From PNOJ01 sp016706845 (GTDB taxonomy: Bacteria; Krumholzibacteriota; Krumholzibacteriia; LZORAL124-64-63), in NCBI GenBank assembly GCA_016706845.1, contig JADJIV010000008.1:62001-126000 (forward strand): a stretch of 64,000 nt of DNA, read 5' to 3'. Under the pieces are notes generated by a model. It saw only the letters and a list, made by a program, of their open reading frames with translations, was not told where the DNA came from and ran no database searches. Made by a program: the position numbers and the translations under genes. Positions 9,855 to 19,133 of this stretch are shown here, piece by piece. How positions within the stretch are numbered: the first letter of the stretch is position 1; each line of letters opens with the position of its first letter.

Positions 9855-12800
9855 CGGATCACCGCCACGGGATGGTTGCTGCCGATCGTGCGGCTGCCGC
9901 CGCCCACCTGGTAGGTGGCCAGCAGGCGCAGCACGTACACGCCGTACGGGACCGGATCGCCGTTGGCGTCGGTGCCGTCCCAGATCAGCCCCGCGATGCG
10001 GCGCGGCCGGCCCTGGGCGTCGTCGTCGCCGGTGTAGGAGACGGTCTCCTGCAGCCTGGTCTTGAGCTTGCCGTCGATGTTGTAGACCTCGAGCGTGATC
10101 GAGGCCTCGCGGTCGAGGTAGAAGCTGATGGTGGTCTGGTCGTAGAGGCCGTCCCCGTTCGGCGAGAACGGGTTCGGCGAGATGGTGACGCCGGAGACGA
10201 CCTCGCCCGTGTCGTAGCCGAGGTCGCGGGCCCAGAACAGGCCGTAGGTCCCGGCGTGGTCGGTGTTGACGGTGACCTCGTTGCCGTCGGGGTTGACGTT
10301 GCCGCCGACCAGGACCCAGCGGTTCGCGGCGGCGTGGTACTCGAAGATCGCGACCTGGTCCTCGTCGGCGCCGGCCGGCAGGTCCGACTGCATGTAGTGC
10401 AGCGTGAGCGAGAGCGGACCGGGCAGGCGGTCGCCCAGCGGCAGATCCGGCAGCAGGGATTCGGCCGCTCCGCCCAGATCCAGGCGCGCCTCGCGGGTCA
10501 CGCCGAGCGGACGCGCGTCGGTGGCGGCAGGAGCGTTGCGCACGCCGTCCGGGACCCGGCGCAGCTCCCAGCCGATTTCCAGCACGCTGGACAGGCTGTC
10601 GGCCGACAGGGTCGAACCCGTCCGCTCGCGGTAGAGGTCGACCAGCCGCCCGCGCAGGACGTCGTCCAGGACCAGCGTCGATCCCTCGACCTGCCGCAGG
10701 CGCACCTCGCCCGGGGCCAGCGGCGCGGTCAGGCGCAGGCTCTCGGCCGTCTCCTCGATCTGCATGGTCGTCACCGGCGAGACGGTGGTCTTGTGCTCGG
10801 CGCTGGCGTCGACGGCCTCGACCTGGAACTCCAGGTAGCGCGTGCCGTCGACGGGGGAGTAGACCAGGTTCTCGTCCAGCCAGTCGGCGGGGATGTCGAC
10901 GCTCCACAGGTCGTCGCCGACGTAGCCCATCGGCGACTCCGCCGACCAGGCGCCGGCGGCGCTGCTGGGGCGGTAGCGGAAGGTGGCGTGGTCGACGGCG
11001 TAGTCGTCGCTGATCTCCAGGGTGAAGGCGATGGGCGCGTCGCGCAGCGGCGTGCGGCGCACGACCTCGCCGTAGTCCTTGATGATGCGGATCACCGGCG
11101 GGCCGGTGTCCTCGAAGGCGGAGATCTCCAGGGAGCAGGCGGCCAGGCCCAGGGCCAGGCGGTCGAGCGCCTCGGGGCGGTCGTAGTCCAGGATCTGCTC
11201 CTGGGGCAGGCCCGCCTGGCGGCCGGCGCCCGGGGAGAGCAGCAGGTCCATGACGTTGGCGTCGCGGTCGGTGTAGTGGCCGCCGCCGAAGTTCCACTCG
11301 CTGCGCGACTCGTTGACCCAGCGCACGCCGCCCAGGACCTCCTCGCCGCCGAAGTCGTGGCTGGACATCAGCACGGCGATGTTCCAGTTGCGCACGTCGT
11401 CGGCGGTGGGGTTGCCCAGGGCCGCCTTGGAGACCAGGGCGGTGATCGTGTTGCGGTCGAAGTCCCCGGAGAACTGCATGTCGACGTCGTTGCGCAGGGC
11501 GTTCTCGCGCCAGGCGTCCAGCGAGTTCAGCCCCAGCGAGGGCACCAGCGCCTTGTACCAGCCGTCCATGACCACGGCGTAGTCCCAGGCGTTCCAGGGC
11601 TGCAGGTCCAGGCGGCGGTTGGGCAGGCCGGTGGTCGCGCCGCCCGGCGCGCTGTCGATCAGCAGGTCCAGCTTCTGGATGTTCATCTCGCCGTAGGTGG
11701 GGTTCCAGTCGGCCATGCCGGGGTCGGCCGGGTTGGGGAAGTCCCCGACGCCGATCTCGAAGGCCAGCATGGCGACCGGCCGCCCGGAGACCACGGCCGT
11801 GGTCTCGTACACGTCGAGGGACAGCAGGTCGAAGGCCCCGGGCACGAAGACGGCGTTGGTCGGGTAGGTGTAGTACTTGAGGGCCTGGCTCGGCTGGTTC
11901 GGGCCGTGGTCGTCGCCCTCGGCGTCGACGGTGCTGCGCAGGATCTCGACCTGCGCGGAGACCTCCACGAGCGCCGTGTCGCGCGCGGCGACGCGGTTGG
12001 CGGCGTCGTAGGCCAGCACCACCAGCGCGCGCTCGCCGCCGGGGCTGCCCGGGGGCACCGTCGCGCGCAGGCTGAAGACGCCGTCGCCCGCGTAGGCGTC
12101 GCCGTGGGACGTCTGGCCGTCGTCGTGCATCCTCGCGAGCGCGGCGCCCGCCGTCGCCGAGAGGTCGGCCAGCACGTCGCCGACGCCGTCGCCGGCGTCC
12201 TGCACCCGGGCGGTCAGCACGTAGGGGGAGCCGGCCGCCAGCTCGGCGGGCGCGGCGGCGGCTTCGGTCACCGTCGGCGGCGTGGGGAAGTCGGTCTTCA
12301 CCACGTAGGTGCGGCCCCAGTTGGCGAGCGTGGACGGCAGCACCGTCGACTCCCAGTCGCCCGGCTGCGGGTCGAGGTAGTCGAAGTCCAGGTCGAGGGT
12401 GCCGTCGGACGGGACGGAGTCGAAGGCCGAGCGCTCCGAATCGCCGTCCTGCTGGGTGACATAGACCTCGAGGCGCAGGGAATCGGGGCGACTGCCGAAG
12501 GGGGTCCACGGGATCACCAGGGCGACGGCGTCGGCCGTGATCTTGGCCCACCTGTTCTGGATCTCCACGCCGGCCGGGGAGTCCTCGAAGGTCCTCGCTG
12601 GCGGTGTCCCAGAACTTGCCAGCCCGGCGTTGGGCGAGTTCCAGCGCCGAAGTCGCCGTAGTCGTTCGGGTCGTACTTGAGGTTGAGGGCGAAATCGGGC
12701 TGTGGGCGTGCCCGTAGTTGACGGGCATGACGAACGAGGTCGTCGTGCCGCCGGCGGCGTCCCCGTTCGTCTCCGGAGATCACATGGAACTGCACGCCCG

Positions 12801-15800
12801 CCCAATCGCTGGCGAAGGGGATCTCCAGCAGCAGCTCGTCCAGGGTGTTGTCCAGCACGACGGAGGTGAGGTCCACCGTGTCGAAGCTGTTGTGGTCCTC
12901 GGGCTCGTTGCGCCAGTCGGGATCCGTCTCGACGGCCACGTCGCGCAGCTGCAGCAGGACCGGCTCGACGGGGTACGACGGACGACACGGCGTCGAGGGT
13001 CACCACGCCGGCCAGCCCGGCCGGCTGGAAGACGGCCGTGGCCCGGCCGTCGGGGCCGCTCTGGGTCGACGGGGCGGCGAACGAGCCCAGCGTCGCCGGC
13101 GTTGCGGTGAAGGTCAGCGGCACGCCCGCGTCCGCGGTGGGATTGCCGTTGGCGTCGATCAGCTGGGCGACGATCGTCGCCGGCACGGTGATGCCGGCGG
13201 TGCCCGCCGACGCGGCGAGCCGCCAGGAGACCGTGGCTCCGGGGATCACGATCACCGGCAGCCGTCCGACCGGCCCGTCCGGACCGCCGGTGCGGACCTC
13301 CAGGACGGCGCCGTCGATGGACACCGAGGCGTCGATCTGCAGCACGCCGGAACCGGTGGCCGTCAGCTCGGCCACGGCGAACCCGTCGGCGTTGGTGGTC
13401 ACCGTCGGGACGGTGAAGGCGCCGACGCCGGTCGAGGACGTGGCGACCGAGAAGGTGACCGCGATGTCGGGGATGAGGCTCGCGTTGCCGGCGGAGTCGA
13501 AGAGCTGCGCCGAGATCAGCACGGCGTCCTGGCCGTCGGCGCGCAGCGTGTCGCGCTCGGCCGCGAGCACGACGACCGCGGGCCGCGGGTCGTTGAAGCC
13601 CACCATGAAGCGGGCCGTGGGCGGCTCGGGCCCCTGCTTCAGGGGATCGGGCACGTCGGGGCCCACGTACAGGCGCAGCACCTCGACCGCGTCGTCGGCG
13701 ATCCAGAGCTGGACCAGCCCGTCGACGGCGCTCGCGACGGTGATGACGTCCTCGAAATCCTCGCTGCCCAGGAAGCGCGCGTCGCCGCTCGGCGGCGAAA
13801 CGTCGTCGAGCTTGCGTGCGGTCAGGGGCAGGTCCGCCAGCTTGGCGTCGAGGTCGAAGAGGTCGCGGCGTCCGGCGGCGTCGACCGCCTCGAGCCGCAA
13901 CGGGGCGTAGGAGTAGAAGTCGTCGTCGGGGACCGAGACGGTGGCCGAGACGCTCACCGTGGGCAGCCCCTGGTCGTCCAGCAGGCGCAGGCGGTCGGCC
14001 CGCACCGCGAGCAGCGACGTGGCGCCGGCGTCCACCGTCTGGTCGGGGGCGTCCGGGACGACCAGCGCGCGGGACTGCGGGACGTAGCCGTCCGCCTCGA
14101 CCGAGAGCCGGTAGTCCCCGGCGGGCACGAAGAAGGGCGCCAGGTCGCCGGAGCCTTCGGCGAACGTGCCGCCGCCGGAGGGGAAGTCCAGCGTGTCGGG
14201 TTCGGCGGCGCCGCCGGAGAGGATCAGCCGGCCCGCGTGTCCGGGGCCGTCGGCGAAGCCGATCGAGCCCGCGATTTGCGGCAGGCGGTGCAGCGGCAGC
14301 GCGAGTCCGGAGAGGTCCTGGCCCGCGACGGAGGTGACGTTCAGCGTGGCGGGCGCGTAGGTGCCGGCGGCGGCCCGCAGCGTCAGGGCCCCGAGACGCG
14401 GCGCGTAGAACGAGAACGTGGTCGCGCCCGGCCCGATCGCGGTGGTCGCGAACAGCGTGTCGCCCGCCGCGTTGCCGATCGTCACGGTGCCGGCCGCGCC
14501 GGGGCCGCTGACGAACGTCGCCGAGCCGGCGATCAGGGGCGCCCGGGGCAGCAGCAGCGCGAGGTTCGTGACGTCGACGCCCGCGAGCACGGGGATCGTG
14601 AAGGTCTGGCGCAGGTGGTTGGCCGCGAAGGCTTCCAGCTCGTAGTCGCCGCTCTCCTGCACGTAGAACGTGAAGTGGTAGGGGAACTGGTTGGGCAGCA
14701 GCAGGGGTTGCTCCGCCAGGACCGTCCCGTCCGGGGCGCGGAACTCGAAACCGCCGCGCGATCCGGCGAGCTCGAGCGAGAGCGTGCCGGTGATCGTGGT
14801 CGCCTTCTCCAGCGTGACGTCGGCGCCGGTCAGCTCCTGCCCCACCGCCACCGTGACCTCGGTCGAGGCGGGGAAGTAGCCGGGTGCTGCGAACTGCAGC
14901 GTGTAGGTGCCGGCGGCCAGCCGGCCGAGCCGGTACTCGTGAACGCCGGCGGCGGTGCGGACCGCGGCGATGGGACCGCCGAGCGCGGCTCCGCTCCAGT
15001 CGGTCAGCGTGGCTGTCGCGCTGATGACCGCGTTGCCGGGATCCTGCACGAGCGTGACCGTGCCGCTCGCGCCGGCGTCGAGCGGGTCGACCTCGCCGTC
15101 GCCGTCCTGATCGAGGATCGAGGCGTGCATCTGGGCGATCTGGATCGGTCCGGTGACGCCCTCGAGGCGGCCGAGCCCGGGCATGAGGTCGTCGGCGCCG
15201 GCGCCGTCGGTGCCCGGAGTGACGGCCACGGCGGCGCGCAGCACCGCGCGCGCGGGCGCGCCCTCGGGGTAGACCACGCTCCAGGGGATGGCGATCTCGT
15301 TGCGGAACCAGAAGATGCTCGCGCCGGGGAAGGTGTTGTCCACGCCGTAGGTCTGCGCGTTCTGCGTCAGGGAGGTGACGTCGGTCACCGCGCCGGCCGC
15401 GTCGTCGACGCGCCAGGCCCGCAGCGTGCCCAGGTTCGTGAACCCGGTGTGGTGCTGGGCGAGCATCAGGTCGATGTGCCGGCCCGCGGGCAGCACCAGG
15501 GCGCGGGGGAACTGGTCGAGCAGCGACGCGTCGGCGGGCCCGGTGTCCAGTCCCGCGTCGAGGTAGACCACGACCGTGCGGTCCAGCGCCTGGTAGTTCA
15601 GGCCCAGGTAGAGGTTCTCTGCGTCCCAGGTGAGCCACAGGTGGCGGACGTTGCCCGAGCGCTGGTTGCCGTCGTCGTCGAAGTCGTCGAGCACGCGGTC
15701 GGGCGACGCCCAGTCGACGCCGTCGCCGGCGATGAGCCCGTCGACGGTCGGGGTGTGGAAGGGCTCGGCCGCGGCGCCCGCGGCGCCCAGCAGGACGAGC

Positions 15801-15847
15801 AGCGCGGCCAGGGCCGCGCGGGTTCGCAGGAGTTGGCTGGCTCGCAT
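9851..15847 (-). CDS. giant secreted surface protein with glucodextranase-C-like module (several frameshifts)
   Basis: About 1998 residues with a signal peptide (residues 1-27). An N-terminal DOMON/CBM9-like domain (about 30-230, LWLTWDAENLYLGLNY) is followed by carboxypeptidase-regulatory-like repeats (about 260-650), Ig-like domains (about 780-1000) and a second DOMON-like stretch. A region at about 1300-1570 matches glucodextranase domain C in pattern (FDLLSLDVYE, FPNPADPG, NAWDYAVVMDGWYKALVPS). The end is a FlgD-like Ig domain opening NPFSPNGDG. Reading frame is lost and regained several times between about 12595 and 12985 (near 12980, 12775, 12712 and around 12600-12650). Each frame there still encodes sensible sequence, which argues for base-calling errors. 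No glycosidase domain is seen, so a glucan-binding surface scaffold is likely. The downstream PorV-like gene overlaps. Confidence 0.75.
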   Translation of the reverse strand: MRASQLLRTRAALAALLVLLGAAGAAAEPFHTPTVDGLIAGDGVDWASPDRVLDDFDDDGNQRSGNVRHLWLTWDAENLYLGLNYQALDRTVVVYLDAGLDTGPADASLLDQFPRALVLPAGRHIDLMLAQHHTGFTNLGTLRAWRVDDAAGAVTDVTSLTQNAQTYGVDNTFPGASIFWFRNEIAIPWSVVYPEGAPARAVLRAAVAVTPGTDGAGADDLMPGLGRLEGVTGPIQIAQMHASILDQDGDGEVDPLDAGASGTVTLVQDPGNAVISATATLTDWSGAALGGPIAAVRTAAGVHEYRLGRLAAGTYTLQFAAPGYFPASTEVTVAVGQELTGADVTLEKATTITGTLSLELAGSRGGFEFRAPDGTVLAEQPLLLPNQFPYHFTFYVQESGDYELEAFAANHLRQTFTIPVLAGVDVTNLALLLPRAPLIAGSATFVSGPGAAGTVTIGNAAGDTLFATTAIGPGATTFSFYAPRLGALTLRAAAGTYAPATLNVTSVAGQDLSGLALPLHRLPQIAGSIGFADGPGHAGRLILSGGAAEPDTLDFPSGGGTFAEGSGDLAPFFVPAGDYRLSVEADGYVPQSRALVVPDAPDQTVDAGATSLLAVRADRLRLLDDQGLPTVSVSATVSVPDDDFYSYAPLRLEAVDAAGRRDLFDLDAKLADLPLTARKLDDVSPPSGDARFLGSEDFEDVITVASAVDGLVQLWIADDAVEVLRLYVGPDVPDPLKQGPEPPTARFMVGFNDPRPAVVVLAAERDTLRADGQDAVLISAQLFDSAGNASLIPDIAVTFSVATSSTGVGAFTVPTVTTNADGFAVAELTATGSGVLQIDASVSIDGAVLEVRTGGPDGPVGRLPVIVIPGATVSWRLAASAGTAGITVPATIVAQLIDANGNPTADAGVPLTFTATPATLGSFAAPSTQSGPDGRATAVFQPAGLAGVVTLDAVSSVVPRRAGPAAAARRGRRDGSRLAQRARGPQQLRHGGPHLRRAGQHPGRAAAGDPLRQRLGGRAVPCDLRRRTGTPPAARRPRSSCPSTTGTPTARFRPQPQVRPERLRRLRRWNSPNAGLASSGTPPARTFEDSPAGVEIQNRWAKITADAVALVIPWTPFGSRPDSLRLEVYVTQQDGDSERSAFDSVPSDGTLDLDFDYLDPQPGDWESTVLPSTLANWGRTYVVKTDFPTPPTVTEAAAAPAELAAGSPYVLTARVQDAGDGVGDVLADLSATAGAALARMHDDGQTSHGDAYAGDGVFSLRATVPPGSPGGERALVVLAYDAANRVAARDTALVEVSAQVEILRSTVDAEGDDHGPNQPSQALKYYTYPTNAVFVPGAFDLLSLDVYETTAVVSGRPVAMLAFEIGVGDFPNPADPGMADWNPTYGEMNIQKLDLLIDSAPGGATTGLPNRRLDLQPWNAWDYAVVMDGWYKALVPSLGLNSLDAWRENALRNDVDMQFSGDFDRNTITALVSKAALGNPTADDVRNWNIAVLMSSHDFGGEEVLGGVRWVNESRSEWNFGGGHYTDRDANVMDLLLSPGAGRQAGLPQEQILDYDRPEALDRLALGLAACSLEISAFEDTGPPVIRIIKDYGEVVRRTPLRDAPIAFTLEISDDYAVDHATFRYRPSSAAGAWSAESPMGYVGDDLWSVDIPADWLDENLVYSPVDGTRYLEFQVEAVDASAEHKTTVSPVTTMQIEETAESLRLTAPLAPGEVRLRQVEGSTLVLDDVLRGRLVDLYRERTGSTLSADSLSSVLEIGWELRRVPDGVRNAPAATDARPLGVTREARLDLGGAAESLLPDLPLGDRLPGPLSLTLHYMQSDLPAGADEDQVAIFEYHAAANRWVLVGGNVNPDGNEVTVNTDHAGTYGLFWARDLGYDTGEVVSGVTISPNPFSPNGDGLYDQTTISFYLDREASITLEVYNIDGKLKTRLQETVSYTGDDDAQGRPRRIAGLIWDGTDANGDPVPYGVYVLRLLATYQVGGGSRTIGSNHPVAVIR

Positions 15848-15976
15848 GGGATCGCCCCGCTCCGGTCGGTGGACGTGGTCGCGTTCCGGGAGCCGGCATT
15901 ATAGGGGGCGCGGCGGATCCGCCGCCACCACATTCCGATTGCGCGGGACGGTCCCGCCGGGTAGCCTCGTCGAACC

Positions 15977-17232
15977 ATGAACCGCCCGCGCCCCCACCGC
16001 ATCGCGCCGTTCGTCGCCGGTCTGTCGCTGCTGGCGACGGCCGCCGGCTGCGGGCGGGTCGACCGCTCCGACCAGATCGTCATCTGGGAGCAGATGGACC
16101 CCCGCGAGCGCACCCTGCTCGAGAAGCACATCGGTGAATTCCAGGCCGCCCACCCCGAATACGCCGACATCCGCATCTCCCGCGCCAACTACAACACCGA
16201 GGATCTGCGCACCCAGTTCCAGACCGCGGCCATGGCCATGGGCGGCCCCAACCTGGTGTACGGCCCCTCGGACCAGGTCGGCCCCTTCGTGATCATGGAC
16301 CTGATCCTGCCGCTGGACGAGCTGCTGCCGCCCGAGGTGCTGGCGCGCTTCGACCCCAGCGGCCTGCCGACCCTCGACGGCCACGTCTGGGGCCTGCCCG
16401 ACCAGGTGGGCAACCACCTGACCCTGGTGGCCAACCGCGCTCACGTCGACGAGATCCCCGCAGGACGCCGGCGCCTGGGTCGAACAGCTGCGCCGCCTGA
16501 CCGTCGACCGCGACGGCGACGGCAAGCCCGAGGTCTACGGCGTGGTCTTCGACCGCGTCGAGCCCTTCTTCCTGGTGCCGTGGCTGGGCGGCTTCGGCGG
16601 CTGGGTCATGGACGCGCAGGCGAACCCGACCCTCGACTCCCGGGGCATGATCGACGCCCTGGCCTTTCTCAAGAGCCTCGTGGACGCCGGCGTGATGCCG
16701 CGCGAGTGCGACTACCAGCTGGCCGACACGCTGTTCAAGGAGGGGCGGGCGGCCTACATCGTCAACGGCCCCTGGTCGTGGGACGGCTACCGGCAGGCCG
16801 GCGTGGACATCGAGCTGGGTCTGCTGCCGCGCATCGGCGCGACGGGCCTGTGGCCCTCGCCCATGACGGCGGCCAAGTGCTATTCGGTGAACCGCTACAC
16901 GCACCCCCGGAGCCTGCCCGCCACCCTGGCCCTGCTGCGCTGGCTGACCTCGCCCGAGGTGCAGAAGGACCTGGCGCGCGAGCTGGCGGTGCTGCCGGGC
17001 GACATCGAGGTGCGCGCCGACCCCGAACTGGTGGCCGACCCGCTGCTGGCCGCCTCGCGCCGCCAGGTCGACCGTGGGCGCATCATGCCCATCGTGAGCG
17101 AGATGCGGGCCATCTGGGACGCCATGCGCCCCGCCTACCAGGCCTGCCTCAGCGGCGAGCTGACGCCCGAGGCGGCCGCCGCCCGCATGCAGGAGCGGGC
17201 CGTGCGCCTGATCGCGGAGATGCGGGGAGTGA
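15977..17232 (+). CDS. ABC transporter sugar-binding lipoprotein (MalE-like; frameshifted)
   Basis: About 417 residues. A lipoprotein signal ends LATAAGC (Cys about residue 25), then the typical start of family-1 solute-binding proteins (IVIWEQMDPRERTLLEKHIG), the hinge LVYGPSDQVGPF, and the later IVNGPWSWDGYRQAGVDIEL. The frame changes near 16460-16480 (beside CCCC). The most likely end is TGA 17230-17232, overlapping the GTG of the next gene, but this requires a second indel before it. Two permease genes follow directly and a MalK-like ATPase lies at 29-30 kb. By context it captures maltodextrins; the substrate is an inference. Confidence 0.8.
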
Positions 17233-18132
17233 GCGCGCGGAAGCAGCAGCGTCGCGGACCTCGAATCCCGGGGCGGCCGCCTGGCCTTCTGGTTCCTGGC
17301 GCCCACCGCCGCGGTGCTGCTGCTGGTGGTGGCCTACCCCTTCCTCTACAACGTCGGGATGTCGTTCACGAACTGGAACATGTTCCACTTCCGCGACCCG
17401 GCGTTCAACGGCCTGACCAACTACGCCAAGCTGCTGCGCGAGCCGGAATTCCTGCGCGTGCTGCTGCGGACCTTCCTGTGGACGGGCGTCAACCTCGTCT
17501 TCCACGTGACGCTGGGGGTGGGCGCGGCCCTGCTGCTGAACCGGCGCCTGCCCGGCCGGCCGCTGTACCGCGCTCTGCTGATCCTGCCCTGGGCCATGCC
17601 GCAGTACATCTCGGCGCTGACCTGGCGCGGCATGTTCAACCTGGAGTACGGCTCGGTGAACCTGCTGCTGGGCAAGCTGGGGCTCGGCGCGGTGGGCTGG
17701 CTGAGCGGGGAGTGGTCGGCCTTCGCCGCCGCGACGATCACGAACATCTGGCTCGGCTTCCCGTTCATCATGGTCGTGGCCCTGGGCGGCCTGCAGAGCA
17801 TCCCCGAGGAGCTCTACGAGGCGGCCCGCATCGACGGGGCCGGCGCCTGGCGCCGCTTCACCGCCATCACCCTGCCGATGCTCAGGCCGGTGCTGACGCC
17901 GGCGATCGTGCTGGGCACGATCTGGACCTTCAACAACCTCAACGTGATCTGGCTGGTGACCAAGCAGGGCGAGCCCGGCGACAAGAGCCACATCCTGGTG
18001 ACCTACGTCTACAAGGCCGCCTTCACCTACTACCGCTACGGCTACGCGGCGGCCTTCTCGGTCTTCATCTTCCTGACCCTGTTCGGGATCGTGAAGATCT
18101 ACCAGCGCGCCGCGGACAGGGAGGCCTTCTGA
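17229..18132 (+). CDS. ABC sugar permease, MalF/UgpA type
   Basis: About 300 residues, six predicted membrane segments, first one LAFWFLAPTAAVLLLVVAYP. The EAA loop that docks the ATPase is clear (EELYEAARIDGAGAWRRFTA, with ITLPMLRP after it). The N-terminus is disturbed: GTG 17229 is the natural start and overlaps the MalE stop, but the frame used by the body begins after an indel before about 17265; GTG 17314 would cut off the first membrane segment. It overlaps the next permease gene by one base (TGATG). Confidence 0.8.
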
Positions 18133-18974
18133 TGCGCGCGCGCCCGGCGGCCCGGCTCTGGAGCCACGTGTGGGTGCACGCGCTGGTCTGGCTGTTCGTG
18201 CTGTTCTCCGTCTACCCGATCCTGCAGGTCGTCAACATCTCGCTGCGGCCCGGCGACCAGCTCTACACGACCGACCTGCGCCTGATCCCGGCGGACGCCA
18301 CGCTGGCGGCCTACCGCGCCATCCTGTTGGACAAGCCGTTCCCGACCTGGCTGCGCAACAGCCTGCTGGTGTCGGCGAGCACGGCGCTGATCGGCGTCTC
18401 CTTGGCCAGCCTCGCCGGCTACGCCTTCTCCCGTTCGCGCTTCCGCGGGCGCGGCGCCGCCCTGCAGGGGATCCTCGTGACGCAGATGTTCCCCGCGACG
18501 ATGCTGCTGCTGCCCCTGTACATGATCATGCGCAAGGTCCAGCTGGTGGACACCCTGCTCGGGGTGGTGATCGCCTACGTGGCCACGGCGCTCCCGTTCT
18601 GCATCTGGACCATGAAGGGCTACTACGACACGATCCCCGTCGACCTCGAGGAGGCGGCGCTGATCGACGGCGCCAGCCGCTTCCAGGCCTTCCGCCGCGT
18701 GACCCTGCCCCTGAGCGCCCCGGCCCTGGTCATCACCGGACTGTTCTCGTTCATGACGGGCTGGAGCGAGTTCATCGTGGCGCGGGTCATGCTGCCGAGC
18801 GCCGAACTGCACACCCTGCCGCTGGGCCTCGAGTCCCTGGCCTCCTCCTACCAGACCGAATGGGCCAACTACGCCGCCGGCTCGGTCCTGGTCTGCATCC
18901 CGGTGGTGGTGCTGTTCCTGCTGCTGAGCCGCTATTTGATCTCCGGACTGACCCTGGGCGGCGTGAAGGGCTGA
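18132..18974 (+). CDS. ABC sugar permease, MalG/UgpE type
   Basis: 280 residues, six predicted membrane segments, N-terminal VWVHALVWLFVLFSVYPILQ, and the EAA loop DLEEAALIDGASRFQAFRRV followed by TLPLSAPAL. It pairs with the upstream MalF-like permease (start overlaps the preceding stop). The C-terminal SRYLISGLTLGGVKG is the usual end of MalG-type proteins. Probable maltodextrin importer subunit in the inner membrane; the ATPase is encoded 10 kb away. Confidence 0.9.
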   Translation: MRARPAARLWSHVWVHALVWLFVLFSVYPILQVVNISLRPGDQLYTTDLRLIPADATLAAYRAILLDKPFPTWLRNSLLVSASTALIGVSLASLAGYAFSRSRFRGRGAALQGILVTQMFPATMLLLPLYMIMRKVQLVDTLLGVVIAYVATALPFCIWTMKGYYDTIPVDLEEAALIDGASRFQAFRRVTLPLSAPALVITGLFSFMTGWSEFIVARVMLPSAELHTLPLGLESLASSYQTEWANYAAGSVLVCIPVVVLFLLLSRYLISGLTLGGVKG

Positions 18975-18998
18975 GCCGGGCCCACCGGCCGATGCCAC

Positions 18999-19028
18999 TT
19001 GCAATTACCCAACATGTTTTGATACAAT
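18999..19028 (+). promoter_or_regulatory. sigma70-like promoter
   Basis: TTGCAA (18999-19004), an 18-base spacer and TACAAT (19023-19028) lie in a short AT-rich stretch between malG and the secreted GH57 gene. It gives that gene and the repeat-protein gene behind it their own start point, about 100 bases before the ATG at 19134. Confidence 0.65.
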
Positions 19029-19133
19029 CTTCTGTGAGATCCTGCGCGTCGGACGCCCGGAGGCCGTCCCGTCGCGCCCGTTTTCGTGTGTTTCGTGGCG
19101 GACACAGGCCGACCTGTCGCCCGGGGGGATGCC

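Noticed and set aside
16542..18974. Single 810-codon frame joining the sugar-binding protein and MalG
   Set aside because: The middle of this frame is a shadow of the MalF-like permease in another frame; the three proteins have their own family starts and ends.
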